Of a DNA stretch of 27,107 nucleotides, positions 15,696 to 22,461 are shown one piece after another. Made by a program: the position numbers and the translations under genes. Position 1 is the first letter of the stretch. Every line of letters starts with the position of its first letter. The notes beneath the pieces are model-generated. The model ran no database searches, had not been told where the DNA came from, and was given only the letters and a program-made list of their open reading frames with translations. Source of the stretch: JACKCB01 sp964452775 (GTDB lineage: Bacteria > Chloroflexota > Anaerolineae > Promineifilales > Promineifilaceae); contig CAYVQP010000058.1 of the NCBI GenBank assembly GCA_964452775.1, forward strand, positions 1 to 27,107, written 5' to 3'.

Positions 15696-15795
15696 NNNNN
15701 NNNNNNNNNNNNNNNNNNNNNNNNNNNNNNNNNNNNNNNNNNNNNNNNNNNNNNNNNNNNNNNNNNNNNNNNNNNNNNNNNNNNNNNNNNNNNNN
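15696..15795. other. Assembly gap (100 N)
   Basis: The gap removes the C-terminal end of the alpha/beta hydrolase and the upstream region of the VOC gene. It is not possible to say whether the two genes overlap or are separated. Confidence 0.95.
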
Positions 15796-16379
15796 TAGAT
15801 GCGCTCCGTCACCTGCGCGCCCAGTTCGCGCAGGACGAGCGTCGTCTCCTGCACCCGGCCCAGCGGGATGTGCGGGTCCACGTCGCTGCAGCCCACAAAC
15901 ACCGGCGTGCTCTCCAGGCTACCTTCATATGCGCGCGGGGTTCCCGGCGGCCCAATCAAGCCGCCGCTAAACATCAGCAACCCGCCATAGCGCCGGGCGT
16001 GCCGGGCGACAAATTCGCCGGCCAGGCAGGCCCCTTGCGAGAAGCCGGCGAAAAACACCCGCTCCGGCGGTATGCCCGCCTGCTCAATCTCCGCCAACAA
16101 GCCGCGCAACACCGCCATGCCGGAGCTGATCCCCGGCTCATTCAGCTCGATGCGCTCCAAAAAACTGTAGGGATACCAGCTTCCGCCGGCCGCCTGGGGA
16201 GCCAGCAGGGCCATATCCTCTCGCTGCAGGTAGGGGCCCAGCTCCAGAATGCTCTCTGCCGTCGCTCCCCGGCCGTGCACCAGGATCATGGCGCTCTTTG
16301 CTTGCGCCAACGGCAGCCCGGCTCGAACGACCGGCTGTCCCTCGTGCGGTCCAACCTTCGTACCTGGCCCGTCAACCAT
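15796..16379 (-). CDS. Alpha/beta hydrolase (phospholipase/carboxylesterase family, MhqD-like), 3' end in gap
   Basis: The visible 194 residues cover most of a family that is usually about 205-220 aa. MILVHGRGAT (31-40) forms the oxyanion region, GFSQGACLAGEF holds nucleophile S114, and FVGCSDVDPHIP carries the catalytic Asp (D166 or D168). The catalytic His should lie just beyond residue 194 and is lost in the gap. It is a cytoplasmic serine hydrolase. Its start overlaps the end of the MhqO-like dioxygenase gene by 8 bp, so both are translated from one message. This gene pair is the same as in the Bacillus subtilis mhqO-mhqD set, which protects against quinones. That function is inferred by context and family. 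Confidence 0.85.
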
Positions 16380-17337
16380 TTTGCCCTCCCGCCGGATCCA
16401 CCGGCCGCAATTCGAACTCCGGCAACATCGCCGCGATCGCCTTTCGCTGTGACTCCAGCCAGGGGGGTAGCTTCAGGCTTTCGCCCAGGGAAGCGACCGG
16501 CTCATCATATAGGAAGCCCGGAGCGTCCGTGGCGATTTCAAAGAGCACCCCGCCGGGCGAGCGGAAGTAGATGGAATGGAAGTATTGCCGGTCGCGCACG
16601 GGGGTCACGGGCTGGCCGGCCTCCCGCAACTGTTGCTGATATTCCACCTGCTCGCTGTCATCCACGGTGCGGAAGGCGATGTGGTGAATCGAACCCGCTC
16701 CGAAGCGTCCCTGCGGCTGGCCCGGCCGGTGCACGATGTCTACGAAGCGACCGGGGCCGCTCCCCTGCGCGGCGTAACGGTAGCGATCCCCTTCCTGCCC
16801 GGCAAAGGTGTAGCCGAGCTGCTCGGTGAGCAGCAGCGCCGTTTCTTCGACTGTGTGCAGCCACAGGGTGACCCCATAGAAGCCGGCCACCGCCCATTCC
16901 GCGGCCACCGGCCCACCTGCCCAGTGGCGCACGGAGGCGGGCTGGTCGCTGCCCACCAGCTCCAGGCCCATGCCGTCGGGGTCGCTGAAGGCCAGGGCGG
17001 GCGCGCCGAAGCGGTTGACCTCCTGCACGGGAATGTCCATGCGCCGCAGCCGGTCGCGCCAATAGCCCAGCACATTCGCCGGGATCGCGTAAGCGGTAAC
17101 TGTCGCCTCCCCATTGCCCGGCCGGCCGGCGACCACATTCCGCCAGGGGAAGAAGGTTAATATTGTGCCCGGCGTGCCGGTTTCATCACCGAAGTAAAAG
17201 TGATAGGTGCCCGGGTCATCGAAGTTGACTGTGCGCTTGACCAGGCGTTGGCCGAGGACCAGCCGGTAGAAATCCACGTTGCGCTGCGGGTCCTTCGCCA
17301 CCGCGGTGATGTGATGTAGTCCTTGTACGGGTTGCAT
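16372..17337 (-). CDS. Ring-cleaving dioxygenase of the VOC family (MhqO-like)
   Basis: The 321-aa protein has a duplicated VOC fold. The first half opens with VQGLHHITAVAKDPQRNVDF (H8/H9) and includes LVKRTVNFDDPGTYHFYFGD, a hallmark of the MhqO/YkcA group. The second half has GAGSIHHIAFRTVDD (H218/H219) and SPGGVLFEIATDAPGF with metal ligand E267. Length and motifs match the roughly 310-aa MhqO family of putative extradiol-type dioxygenases linked to hydroquinone and quinone resistance. It is the first gene of a minus-strand set with the MhqD-like hydrolase (8-bp overlap). The ATG at 17337 has GGAG 8 nt upstream. A palindrome cluster lies directly upstream, so its promoter must be within or beyond those repeats. 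Confidence 0.88.
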   Translation of the reverse strand: MQPVQGLHHITAVAKDPQRNVDFYRLVLGQRLVKRTVNFDDPGTYHFYFGDETGTPGTILTFFPWRNVVAGRPGNGEATVTAYAIPANVLGYWRDRLRRMDIPVQEVNRFGAPALAFSDPDGMGLELVGSDQPASVRHWAGGPVAAEWAVAGFYGVTLWLHTVEETALLLTEQLGYTFAGQEGDRYRYAAQGSGPGRFVDIVHRPGQPQGRFGAGSIHHIAFRTVDDSEQVEYQQQLREAGQPVTPVRDRQYFHSIYFRSPGGVLFEIATDAPGFLYDEPVASLGESLKLPPWLESQRKAIAAMLPEFELRPVDPAGGQNG

Positions 17338-17360
17338 GGGTCTATCTCCGTCAGTCCATC

Positions 17361-17605
17361 AGAATCCCGGAAACTCCGAGTTTCCGGGATTTTCTCTAAG
17401 TCAATTTTCCCGGAAACTTCATCAACAAGCGCCGGCAAACGACCCGGTTCAGTTTCCGGGAAAATGCATACCTGCCGTCAGAATCCCGGAAACTTCGGGT
17501 TTCCGGGATTCTCTCCAATTTTCCCGGAAACTTCATCAACAAGCGCCGGCAAACGACCCGGTTCAGTTTCCGGGAAAATGCAGGTTGAGTTTCCGGGATT
17601 CTCTT
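17361..17605. repeat. Cluster of CCGGGAA palindromes with a 114-bp duplicated unit
   Basis: The 336 bp between the divergent MhqO-like and CLC genes is filled mainly by this cluster. Two hairpins of the AATCCCGGAAAC type (about 17363-17392 and 17482-17511) alternate with two longer elements in which AATTTTCCCGGAAAC and GTTTCCGGGAAAAT flank the same internal sequence. The longer element starts at 17403 and again at 17517, a period of 114 bp. A final half-copy lies near 17588. Confidence 0.85.
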
Positions 17606-17633
17606 TCTACCTGCCGCCTTTTGGCAAAAGTCC

Positions 17634-17639
17634 TATAAT
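17634..17639 (+). promoter_or_regulatory. -10 box of the CLC gene
   Basis: A perfect TATAAT (17634-17639) lies 35 bp upstream of the CLC start codon. No good -35 hexamer is found at 16-18 bp (CTGCCG occupies that place), so the promoter is either weak or activator dependent. Confidence 0.5.
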
Positions 17640-17673
17640 GCCCCCTCGACTATAGCACAAGTGAGGTATTAGG

Positions 17674-19482
17674 ATGATTGATCGCTTAAACTTGAACTCA
17701 TGGAGGACATTGGGGACCCGGCCGCAAAATACTTTTCGCATGTTTCACATTTCGGTGATGGCGGCGGTCATTGGGGCGATTGCCGGGCTGGTGGCCTTCG
17801 CCCTGTTCAGCCTGATCGGGTTGTTGTGGAACCTGGTCTTCTTTCAACAGATTTCTACAGAGCTGACGGACTTAACCTACAACCCCATCGGATATTGGAT
17901 GTTTATCGTGCCGGCAATCGGGGCCGGGATTGTCGCCCTGATGGCCAAGTACGGCACGTCGAAGATCAAGGGGCACGGCATTCCGGAGGCGATGGAGGCG
18001 GTGCTGGAGAATCGCAGCCGGGTCAGCCCGCGGGTAGCCATTTTTAAGCCGGTTGCGACCGCGATTGCCATCGGCACGGGCGGCCCCTTTGGCGCGGAAG
18101 GGCCGATCATTCAAACGGGCGGCGCGTTGGGTTCCATCCTGGGCCAGATGGTGCGCACCACCGCCGCCGAACGCAAGGTGTTGCTGGCCTGCGGCGCGGC
18201 GGCCGGCATGGCTGCCACCTTCAACACGCCTATCGCGGCGGTGATCATCGCCATTGAGCTCTTGCTGTTTGAGTTTAAGTCGCGCTCCTTCATCCCGCTG
18301 GTCATTGCCACGGTGATGGCCACTACGGTGCGCATGCCCTTGCTGGGAGCCGGGCCGCTCTTTCAGGTATCCATCAGCGATTTCGGCATTCCACGGGCGC
18401 TGCCGTTTTACCTGTTGCTGGGGGTCTTGTGCGGGCTGGCGGCGGTCGGCCTGACCCGCGCCCTTTACCTGACGGAGGATTTATTTGCCCGGCTGCCGGT
18501 TAGTGAAAGCTGGGTGCTGATCATCGGCGGGTTGGCGCTGGGCGTGATTGGTTTCTTTGTGCCGGAGGTGTTGGGCGTGGGATACGATACTACCTCGGCC
18601 ATCCTTAACGACCAATTGCCGATGCAGATGCTGCTGACCCTGATGATCTTCAAGACGCTGGCCTTGCTGGTGTCGCTCGGGTCAGGGACCTCGGGAGGTC
18701 TGCTGGCGCCGACGTTTATGGCCAGCGCTTCGATGGGCGCCCTGTTCGCCATGTTGCTCAATGGGGCGATGCCCTCTTTGAATCTGGAGCCGGGGGCGTT
18801 TGCGCTGGCGGCGATGGCCGCCGTTTTTGGCGCGGCGTCACGCTCTACCTTTGCCTTTATCATCTTCGCCTTTGAGATTACGCAGGATTATCAGGCGATT
18901 TTGCCGCTGATGTTGGTCTGCGTGATCGCAGATGGGGTGGCGCTGTATTTCATGCGCAACACGATCATGACTGAGAAGCTGGTGCGCCGCGGCCTGCGCG
19001 TGCCGGAGGAGTACGAGGCGGATGTGCTGCGCCAGGTTATGGTGGGCAAGGTGATGGACCCGTCCCCGATGACGGTTCCCAGCTCGATGACCGTGCAGGA
19101 GTTGGCGGACCGGATTGCCCAGGGAGACCCGGCCTACACGCGCCACCAGGCATTTCCCATCGTGGACGAGGCCGGCCGGCTGGTGGGCATGATCACCCGC
19201 GGCGATGTGGTGCGGGCGCTGGATTCGGCGGACGGCCATGCGCTGTCCGTTGCTCAGGCCGGCCCGGAATCGGTGGTGGTGACGTATCCGGATGAGATGC
19301 TGAGCGACGCGCTGCTAAAGCTGCTGGTGAACGATGTGGGCCGGCTGCCTGTGGTGAAGCGCGATGCGCCGCAGGAGCTGGTTGGTTATCTGAGCCGGCA
19401 GGCGATTCTGCGCGCTCGCCAGGGGAAGATGCGCGAGGAACATGAGCGCGAGCCGGGCTGGATTGGCCGGCGGCGCGCCTGA
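17674..19482 (+). CDS. CLC-family chloride channel/antiporter with two CBS domains
   Basis: This 602-aa membrane protein has the CLC selectivity motifs: KGHGIPEA (GSGIP equivalent, 100-104), GPFGAEGP (GREGP equivalent, 138-144) with the gating glutamate E142, and GTSGGLLAPT (GxFxP equivalent). About ten or more hydrophobic segments fill residues 25-430. The C-terminal part from about 450 holds two CBS modules (VMDPSPMTVPSSMTVQELA and the second around VVVTYPDEMLSDALLKLL), which in this family bind nucleotides and regulate transport. It moves chloride, possibly coupled to protons, across the inner membrane. GREGP reads GAEGP here, an Arg-to-Ala change also seen in some family branches. The ATG at 17674 has a GAGG site about 8 nt upstream. 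It is a single-gene unit. Confidence 0.93.
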   Translation: MIDRLNLNSWRTLGTRPQNTFRMFHISVMAAVIGAIAGLVAFALFSLIGLLWNLVFFQQISTELTDLTYNPIGYWMFIVPAIGAGIVALMAKYGTSKIKGHGIPEAMEAVLENRSRVSPRVAIFKPVATAIAIGTGGPFGAEGPIIQTGGALGSILGQMVRTTAAERKVLLACGAAAGMAATFNTPIAAVIIAIELLLFEFKSRSFIPLVIATVMATTVRMPLLGAGPLFQVSISDFGIPRALPFYLLLGVLCGLAAVGLTRALYLTEDLFARLPVSESWVLIIGGLALGVIGFFVPEVLGVGYDTTSAILNDQLPMQMLLTLMIFKTLALLVSLGSGTSGGLLAPTFMASASMGALFAMLLNGAMPSLNLEPGAFALAAMAAVFGAASRSTFAFIIFAFEITQDYQAILPLMLVCVIADGVALYFMRNTIMTEKLVRRGLRVPEEYEADVLRQVMVGKVMDPSPMTVPSSMTVQELADRIAQGDPAYTRHQAFPIVDEAGRLVGMITRGDVVRALDSADGHALSVAQAGPESVVVTYPDEMLSDALLKLLVNDVGRLPVVKRDAPQELVGYLSRQAILRARQGKMREEHEREPGWIGRRRA

Positions 19483-19500
19483 TGGTTGCCGGTTCCACAC

Positions 19501-19536
19501 GATTTTCCCGGAAACTTCCAGGTTTCCGGGAAAATC
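19501..19536. repeat. Palindrome after the CLC gene
   Basis: GATTTTCCCGGAAAC (19501-19515) and GTTTCCGGGAAAATC (19522-19536) are perfect 15-bp arms around a 6-nt loop. It starts 19 bp after the CLC stop codon and may act as an mRNA 3' stabiliser or weak terminator. Confidence 0.8.
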
Positions 19537-19550
19537 TGTCCTCATCGGTC

Positions 19551-20250
19551 CCCCTTCGCGTCCTTCGCATCTTCGCGTGAGTAAGAAAGAGAGGGGCACG
19601 CGAAGAGCGCGAAGAAGGGGAAGAAGTGCAGGGCCTTTCTTCTTTCGCGTCCTTCGCGTCTTCGCGTGAGTAAGAAGAAGGGGCACGCGAAGGCGCGAAG
19701 AGCGCGAAGAAGAAAAAGAAGTGCAGGGGCTTTCTTCCTTCGCGTCCTTTGCGTCTTCGCGTGAGTAAGAAAGAGAGGGGCACGCGAAGACGCGAAGAGC
19801 GCGAAGAAGAGGAAGAAGTATAGGGCCTATCTCCCTTCGCGTCTTCGCGTGAGTAAGAAAAAGAAGGGGCACGCGAAGACGCGAAGAGCGCGAAGAAGGG
19901 GAAGAAGTACAGGGCCTTTCTTTCTTCGCGTCCTTCGCGCCTTCGCGTGAGTAAAAAGAGGAGGGGCACGCGAAGACGCGAAGAGGGCGAAGAAAAGGAA
20001 GATTGGTCCAAATTGGTACCCTTTGCGTCCTTCGCGTCTTCGCGTGAGTAAGAAGAGAAGGGGCACGCGAAGACGCGAAGAGCGCGAAGAAGGGGAAGAA
20101 GTGCAGGGCCTTTCTTCCTTCGCGTNNNNNNNNNNNNNNNNNNNNNNNNNNNNNNNNNNNNNNNNNNNNNNNNNNNNNNNNNNNNNNNNNNNNNNNNNNN
20201 NNNNNNNNNNNNNNNNNNNNNNNNNTTCGCGTGGTTCGCGCCCGCCTACA
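19551..20250. repeat. Tandem repeat array, about 90-98 bp units (CTTCGCGT/ACGCGAAG)
   Basis: At least seven units start with TTCGCGTCCTTCGCG near 19554, 19644, 19739, 19834 (shortened), 19924, 20022 and 20119; the last enters a gap. Each unit holds an inverted pair: CTTCGCGTGAGTAAGAA on the left and a CACGCGAAG/ACGCGAAGAGCGCGAAG stretch on the right, so each can fold into a strong hairpin. Purine-rich GAAGAAG runs and GCAGGGCCTTTCTTC link the units. Long open frames through it, with low-complexity Arg/Ser-rich translation, are by-products of the repeat. No gene is seen from 19483 to 20356. Confidence 0.9.
20126..20225. other. Assembly gap (100 N) in the tandem array
   Basis: The Ns interrupt the array, with TTCGCGT present at both edges. 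The true number of repeat units is therefore unknown. Confidence 0.95.
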
Positions 20251-20271
20251 GGCTAGACGTTCCCTCACCAC

Positions 20272-20300
20272 TTGAGTATACTCCCGGCGGGTGACATAAC
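20272..20300 (+). promoter_or_regulatory. Possible promoter of the MgtC/DUF4010 gene
   Basis: TTGAGT (20272-20277) and CATAAC (20295-20300) are spaced by exactly 17 bp, each 4/6 to consensus. They lie about 60 bp before the start codon, just after the repeat array. The match is modest. Confidence 0.35.
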
Positions 20301-20359
20301 ATTGGCGTGAGTTTCGACTTCCCCGCGGACTCGATGCGCCATTTTGGGGCAGGTAAGTG

Positions 20360-21637
20360 ATGGACGATACCCAAACCGCGTTATACGTCCGCTTTGGTGT
20401 GGCCCTGCTGATTGGCTTCCTCATCGGCTTGCAGCGCGAGCGCTCCTATGAGGACAGCCACAAGCCGGCCGCCAAAAAGTTCGCCGGCGTGCGCACCTTT
20501 TCCCTCTTCGGCCTCGCCGGGTGCGCCGCCGCCTTCGCTGCCGAATTGCTCGGTTCCGAGTGGGCCTATGTGAGCATAATTCTCGTGCTGGGGGCGATAA
20601 TCGCCATTGCCTACATGTTCACCTCCTTCCGTGGGGACGCCGGCATGACTACCGAGGTGGCGGCCGTGCTGACCATTTTGATGGGTGGGCTGGCCTATTG
20701 GGACCAGCTCGAGTTGGCGGTGGCCCTGGCCGTGGCCACCACCGTGCTGCTCTCCTTGAAACTGGAGCTGCGCGGATTTGCCTCCCGGCTATCCCAGGAG
20801 GACATGGTGGCCACGCTGAAGTTCGCGGTGATCACGGCCATCATCCTGCCCGTGCTGCCCAACCAGCCGATTTCCGACCAGCCGCCGTTCGACGTGCTCA
20901 ACCCGTACAAGGTGTGGCTGATGGTGGTGCTCATCTCCGGCATCAGCTTCCTGGGCTACGTGCTCTTCAAGATAGTGGGCAGCCGGCGGGGCCTGGTGCT
21001 CACCGGCTTCCTGGGTGGGCTGGCTTCCAGCACCGCCACCACGCTCAGCTTCTCCGAACGCAGCCGGCGCGATCAGCTGGTGGGCGCGCCCTTCGCCCTG
21101 GCCATCATGATCGCCTGGAGCGTGATGTTCATCCGTATCCTGATTGAGGTCGGGGTGGTTAATCGGGCGTTGGTGCCGGTGATCGCCGCGCCCGTCATTG
21201 CCGCCCTGCTGGCGACGGCGCTTTACGTGGCTATCCTCTACTTCGCCTCAAAGCGGGACGGGGGAGAGGACATGCAGCTATCCAACCCGTTTCAACTGAA
21301 GACGGCGATCACCTTTGGGTTGCTATACGGATTGGTGTTGGTGGTGGCCCGGGCGGCTCAGATTTACCTGGGGGACGTGGGCATCTACGCCTCCAGCGTG
21401 CTGGCCGGGCTGGTGGACGTGAACGCGATCAGCCTGTCCATGGCCGAGCTAAGCCGGGGCGGAACGGTGGCGGAAGTGGTCGCGGCGCGGGCCATTGTGC
21501 TGGCCGCGATGGCCAATACGGTGGTGAAGGGGGGCATCGTGCTGGCCACCGGCTCCCTGCCGCTTAAGCGGGCGATGTGGCCGGGATTCCTGTTGATTCT
21601 GGTGGTGGGCACGGCAGCGGCGTTTATGTTGCAGTGA
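20360..21637 (+). CDS. MgtC/SapB-family membrane protein with DUF4010 domain
   Basis: This integral membrane protein of 425 aa (426 if GTG 20357 is used) is mostly hydrophobic, with roughly a dozen predicted membrane segments. The N-terminal part has the MgtC signature: ALLIGFLIGLQRER followed by FAGVRTFSLFGLAGCAAAF. The second half is the DUF4010 part, with GFLGGLASSTATTLSFSERSR and a final segment including LAGLVDVNAISLSMAELSRGG. Related proteins are widespread; MgtC itself is linked to magnesium limitation and virulence, but the long DUF4010 form has no settled function. It is a single-gene unit ending 7 bp before a palindrome that borders the higBA cassette. Consecutive GTG and ATG codons make the exact start ambiguous; ATG is preferred. 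Confidence 0.85.
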   Translation: MDDTQTALYVRFGVALLIGFLIGLQRERSYEDSHKPAAKKFAGVRTFSLFGLAGCAAAFAAELLGSEWAYVSIILVLGAIIAIAYMFTSFRGDAGMTTEVAAVLTILMGGLAYWDQLELAVALAVATTVLLSLKLELRGFASRLSQEDMVATLKFAVITAIILPVLPNQPISDQPPFDVLNPYKVWLMVVLISGISFLGYVLFKIVGSRRGLVLTGFLGGLASSTATTLSFSERSRRDQLVGAPFALAIMIAWSVMFIRILIEVGVVNRALVPVIAAPVIAALLATALYVAILYFASKRDGGEDMQLSNPFQLKTAITFGLLYGLVLVVARAAQIYLGDVGIYASSVLAGLVDVNAISLSMAELSRGGTVAEVVAARAIVLAAMANTVVKGGIVLATGSLPLKRAMWPGFLLILVVGTAAAFMLQ

Positions 21638-21643
21638 TGGGAA

Positions 21644-21677
21644 AGACCTGCCAGGTTTCAGAAAACCTGGCAGGTCT
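21644..21677. repeat. 34-bp palindrome, left border of higBA
   Basis: Perfect 15-bp arms AGACCTGCCAGGTTT (21644-21658) and AAACCTGGCAGGTCT (21663-21677) enclose loop CAGA. It is the exact reverse complement of 22383-22416 on the other side of higBA. It sits between the convergent MgtC/DUF4010 and higA genes and touches the last base of the higA stop codon, so it could also serve as a shared terminator. Confidence 0.85.
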
Positions 21678-21976
21678 CAGGCAGCCGGCAGCACCACTTC
21701 CCGCTCTATCCGCGCTTCCAGCTCGTCGCGGGCCACATCCAAGTCGTAATCCATTTGCAGCCCCAGCCAGAACTCGGCGGACATGCCGAAGTAGCGGGCC
21801 AGCCGGAGGGCGGTGTCGGCGGTGATGCGCCGCTTGCCGTGGATAATCTCGTTGATGCGCCGGGCCGGCACGCGGAGTGACAGGGCGAGCTGATTTTGGC
21901 TCAGCCCCATCGGCTGCAAAAACTCCTCCAGCAGAACTTCGCCGGGATGGATGGGAGCAAGTTTTTCTGTGGTCAT
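21677..21976 (-). CDS. higA: HigA-family antitoxin (XRE helix-turn-helix)
   Basis: The 99-aa protein shows the VapI/HigA arrangement: HPGEVLLEEFLQPMGLSQNQ (about 10-29), a helix-turn-helix (ALSLRVPARRINEIIHGKRR, 31-50), and ITADTALRLARYFGMSAEFWLGLQ (51-74). It would bind and neutralise the HigB toxin made from the gene just upstream and repress the shared promoter. The toxin-first order is typical of higBA. The ATG lies 9 bp after the higB stop; an AAAGG site overlaps that stop codon, which suggests coupled translation. The C-terminal residues (ELEARIEREVVLPAA) form an acidic tail ending at a palindrome. Confidence 0.92.
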   Translation of the reverse strand: MTTEKLAPIHPGEVLLEEFLQPMGLSQNQLALSLRVPARRINEIIHGKRRITADTALRLARYFGMSAEFWLGLQMDYDLDVARDELEARIEREVVLPAA

Positions 21977-21985
21977 GGGTTGCCT

Positions 21986-22270
21986 TTACGAGTGATAGTC
22001 AACAATTTCCACTTGGTAGGCATCGCCGGCGCTCCATTCGAAGCAGATGCGCCACTGGTCGTTGATCCGGATGCTATACTGGCCCTCGCGGTCGCCCCTC
22101 AGTTTCTCCAGCCGATTTGCCGGCGGAACCGCCAGGTCGGTGAGGTTAGATGCCCGGCTAATCATCCGGAGCTTCCGGAGCGCCACCTGCTGGATGTCTG
22201 CCGGCAGGCGTCGGGAGCGTTCACGCCGGAAGATGCGCTCAGCTTCTTTGTCCCTGAAGCTTCGGATCAT
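21986..22270 (-). CDS. higB: HigB-family toxin (RelE superfamily)
   Basis: The 94-aa protein matches the RelE-like HigB group: MIRSFRDKEAERIFR at the N-terminus, the conserved PANRLEKLRGDREGQYSIRIN core (49-69), then DQWRICFEWSAGDAYQVEIVDYH. Family members are ribosome-dependent mRNA interferases that cut translated messages; the basic and aromatic residues of the C-terminal half are consistent with activity. It is followed by the HigA antitoxin. A strong promoter ends only 6 bp before the ATG, so the transcript is probably leaderless. The pair lies between two exact inverted 34-bp palindromes. Confidence 0.92.
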   Translation of the reverse strand: MIRSFRDKEAERIFRRERSRRLPADIQQVALRKLRMISRASNLTDLAVPPANRLEKLRGDREGQYSIRINDQWRICFEWSAGDAYQVEIVDYHS

Positions 22271-22276
22271 GGCAAC

Positions 22277-22305
22277 ATGATATAACGTCTCGCGTTAAAC
22301 GTCAA
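22277..22305 (-). promoter_or_regulatory. higBA promoter with internal dyad, probably leaderless
   Basis: On the minus strand TTGACG (22305-22300) and TATCAT (22282-22277) are spaced by 17 bp, each 5/6 to consensus. The higB ATG begins at 22270, about where transcription should start, and no ribosome binding site is present. Between the hexamers TAACG and CGTTA (22297-22283, 5-nt centre) form an inverted repeat, a likely HigA operator. Confidence 0.6.
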
Positions 22306-22382
22306 GCGCAATATGCTTGTTTGGCGTGCGTACTGTATACGCAAACCTGAGCGTGCTCCCGGCAGGTTGTGGTCGAGGAAAT

Positions 22383-22416
22383 AGACCTGCCAGGTTTTCT
22401 GAAACCTGGCAGGTCT
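22383..22416. repeat. 34-bp palindrome, right border of higBA
   Basis: AGACCTGCCAGGTTT (22383-22397) and AAACCTGGCAGGTCT (22402-22416) flank loop TCTG. It is the exact reverse complement of the element at 21644-21677. Confidence 0.85.
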
Positions 22417-22424
22417 GGTGTTCC

Positions 22425-22458
22425 AGAATCCCGGAAACTTCTGAGTTTCCGGGATTCT
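22425..22458. repeat. Palindrome, AGAATCCCGGAAACT type, after the META lipoprotein gene
   Basis: Perfect 15-bp arms (22425-22439 and 22444-22458) with loop TCTG lie 3 bp beyond the stop codon of the minus-strand lipoprotein gene. The arms are identical to those of 2136-2169. No T-run follows on the minus strand. Confidence 0.8.
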
Positions 22459-22461
22459 TGG

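Noticed and set aside
15870..16829. 319-codon plus-strand open frame over the hydrolase and dioxygenase
   Set aside because: Both minus-strand genes show full family motifs here, so this frame is a shadow.
19551..20250. CRISPR array or coding repeats in the 95-bp array
   Set aside because: Linkers between the arms are themselves repeated, not unique. Long open frames across it read as low-complexity Arg/Ser-rich protein and exist only because the repeat lacks stop codons.
22425..22458. Intrinsic terminator of the META lipoprotein gene
   Set aside because: The hairpin is perfect and well placed, but no T-run follows on the minus strand and the same element occurs upstream of genes, so it is listed as a repeat.
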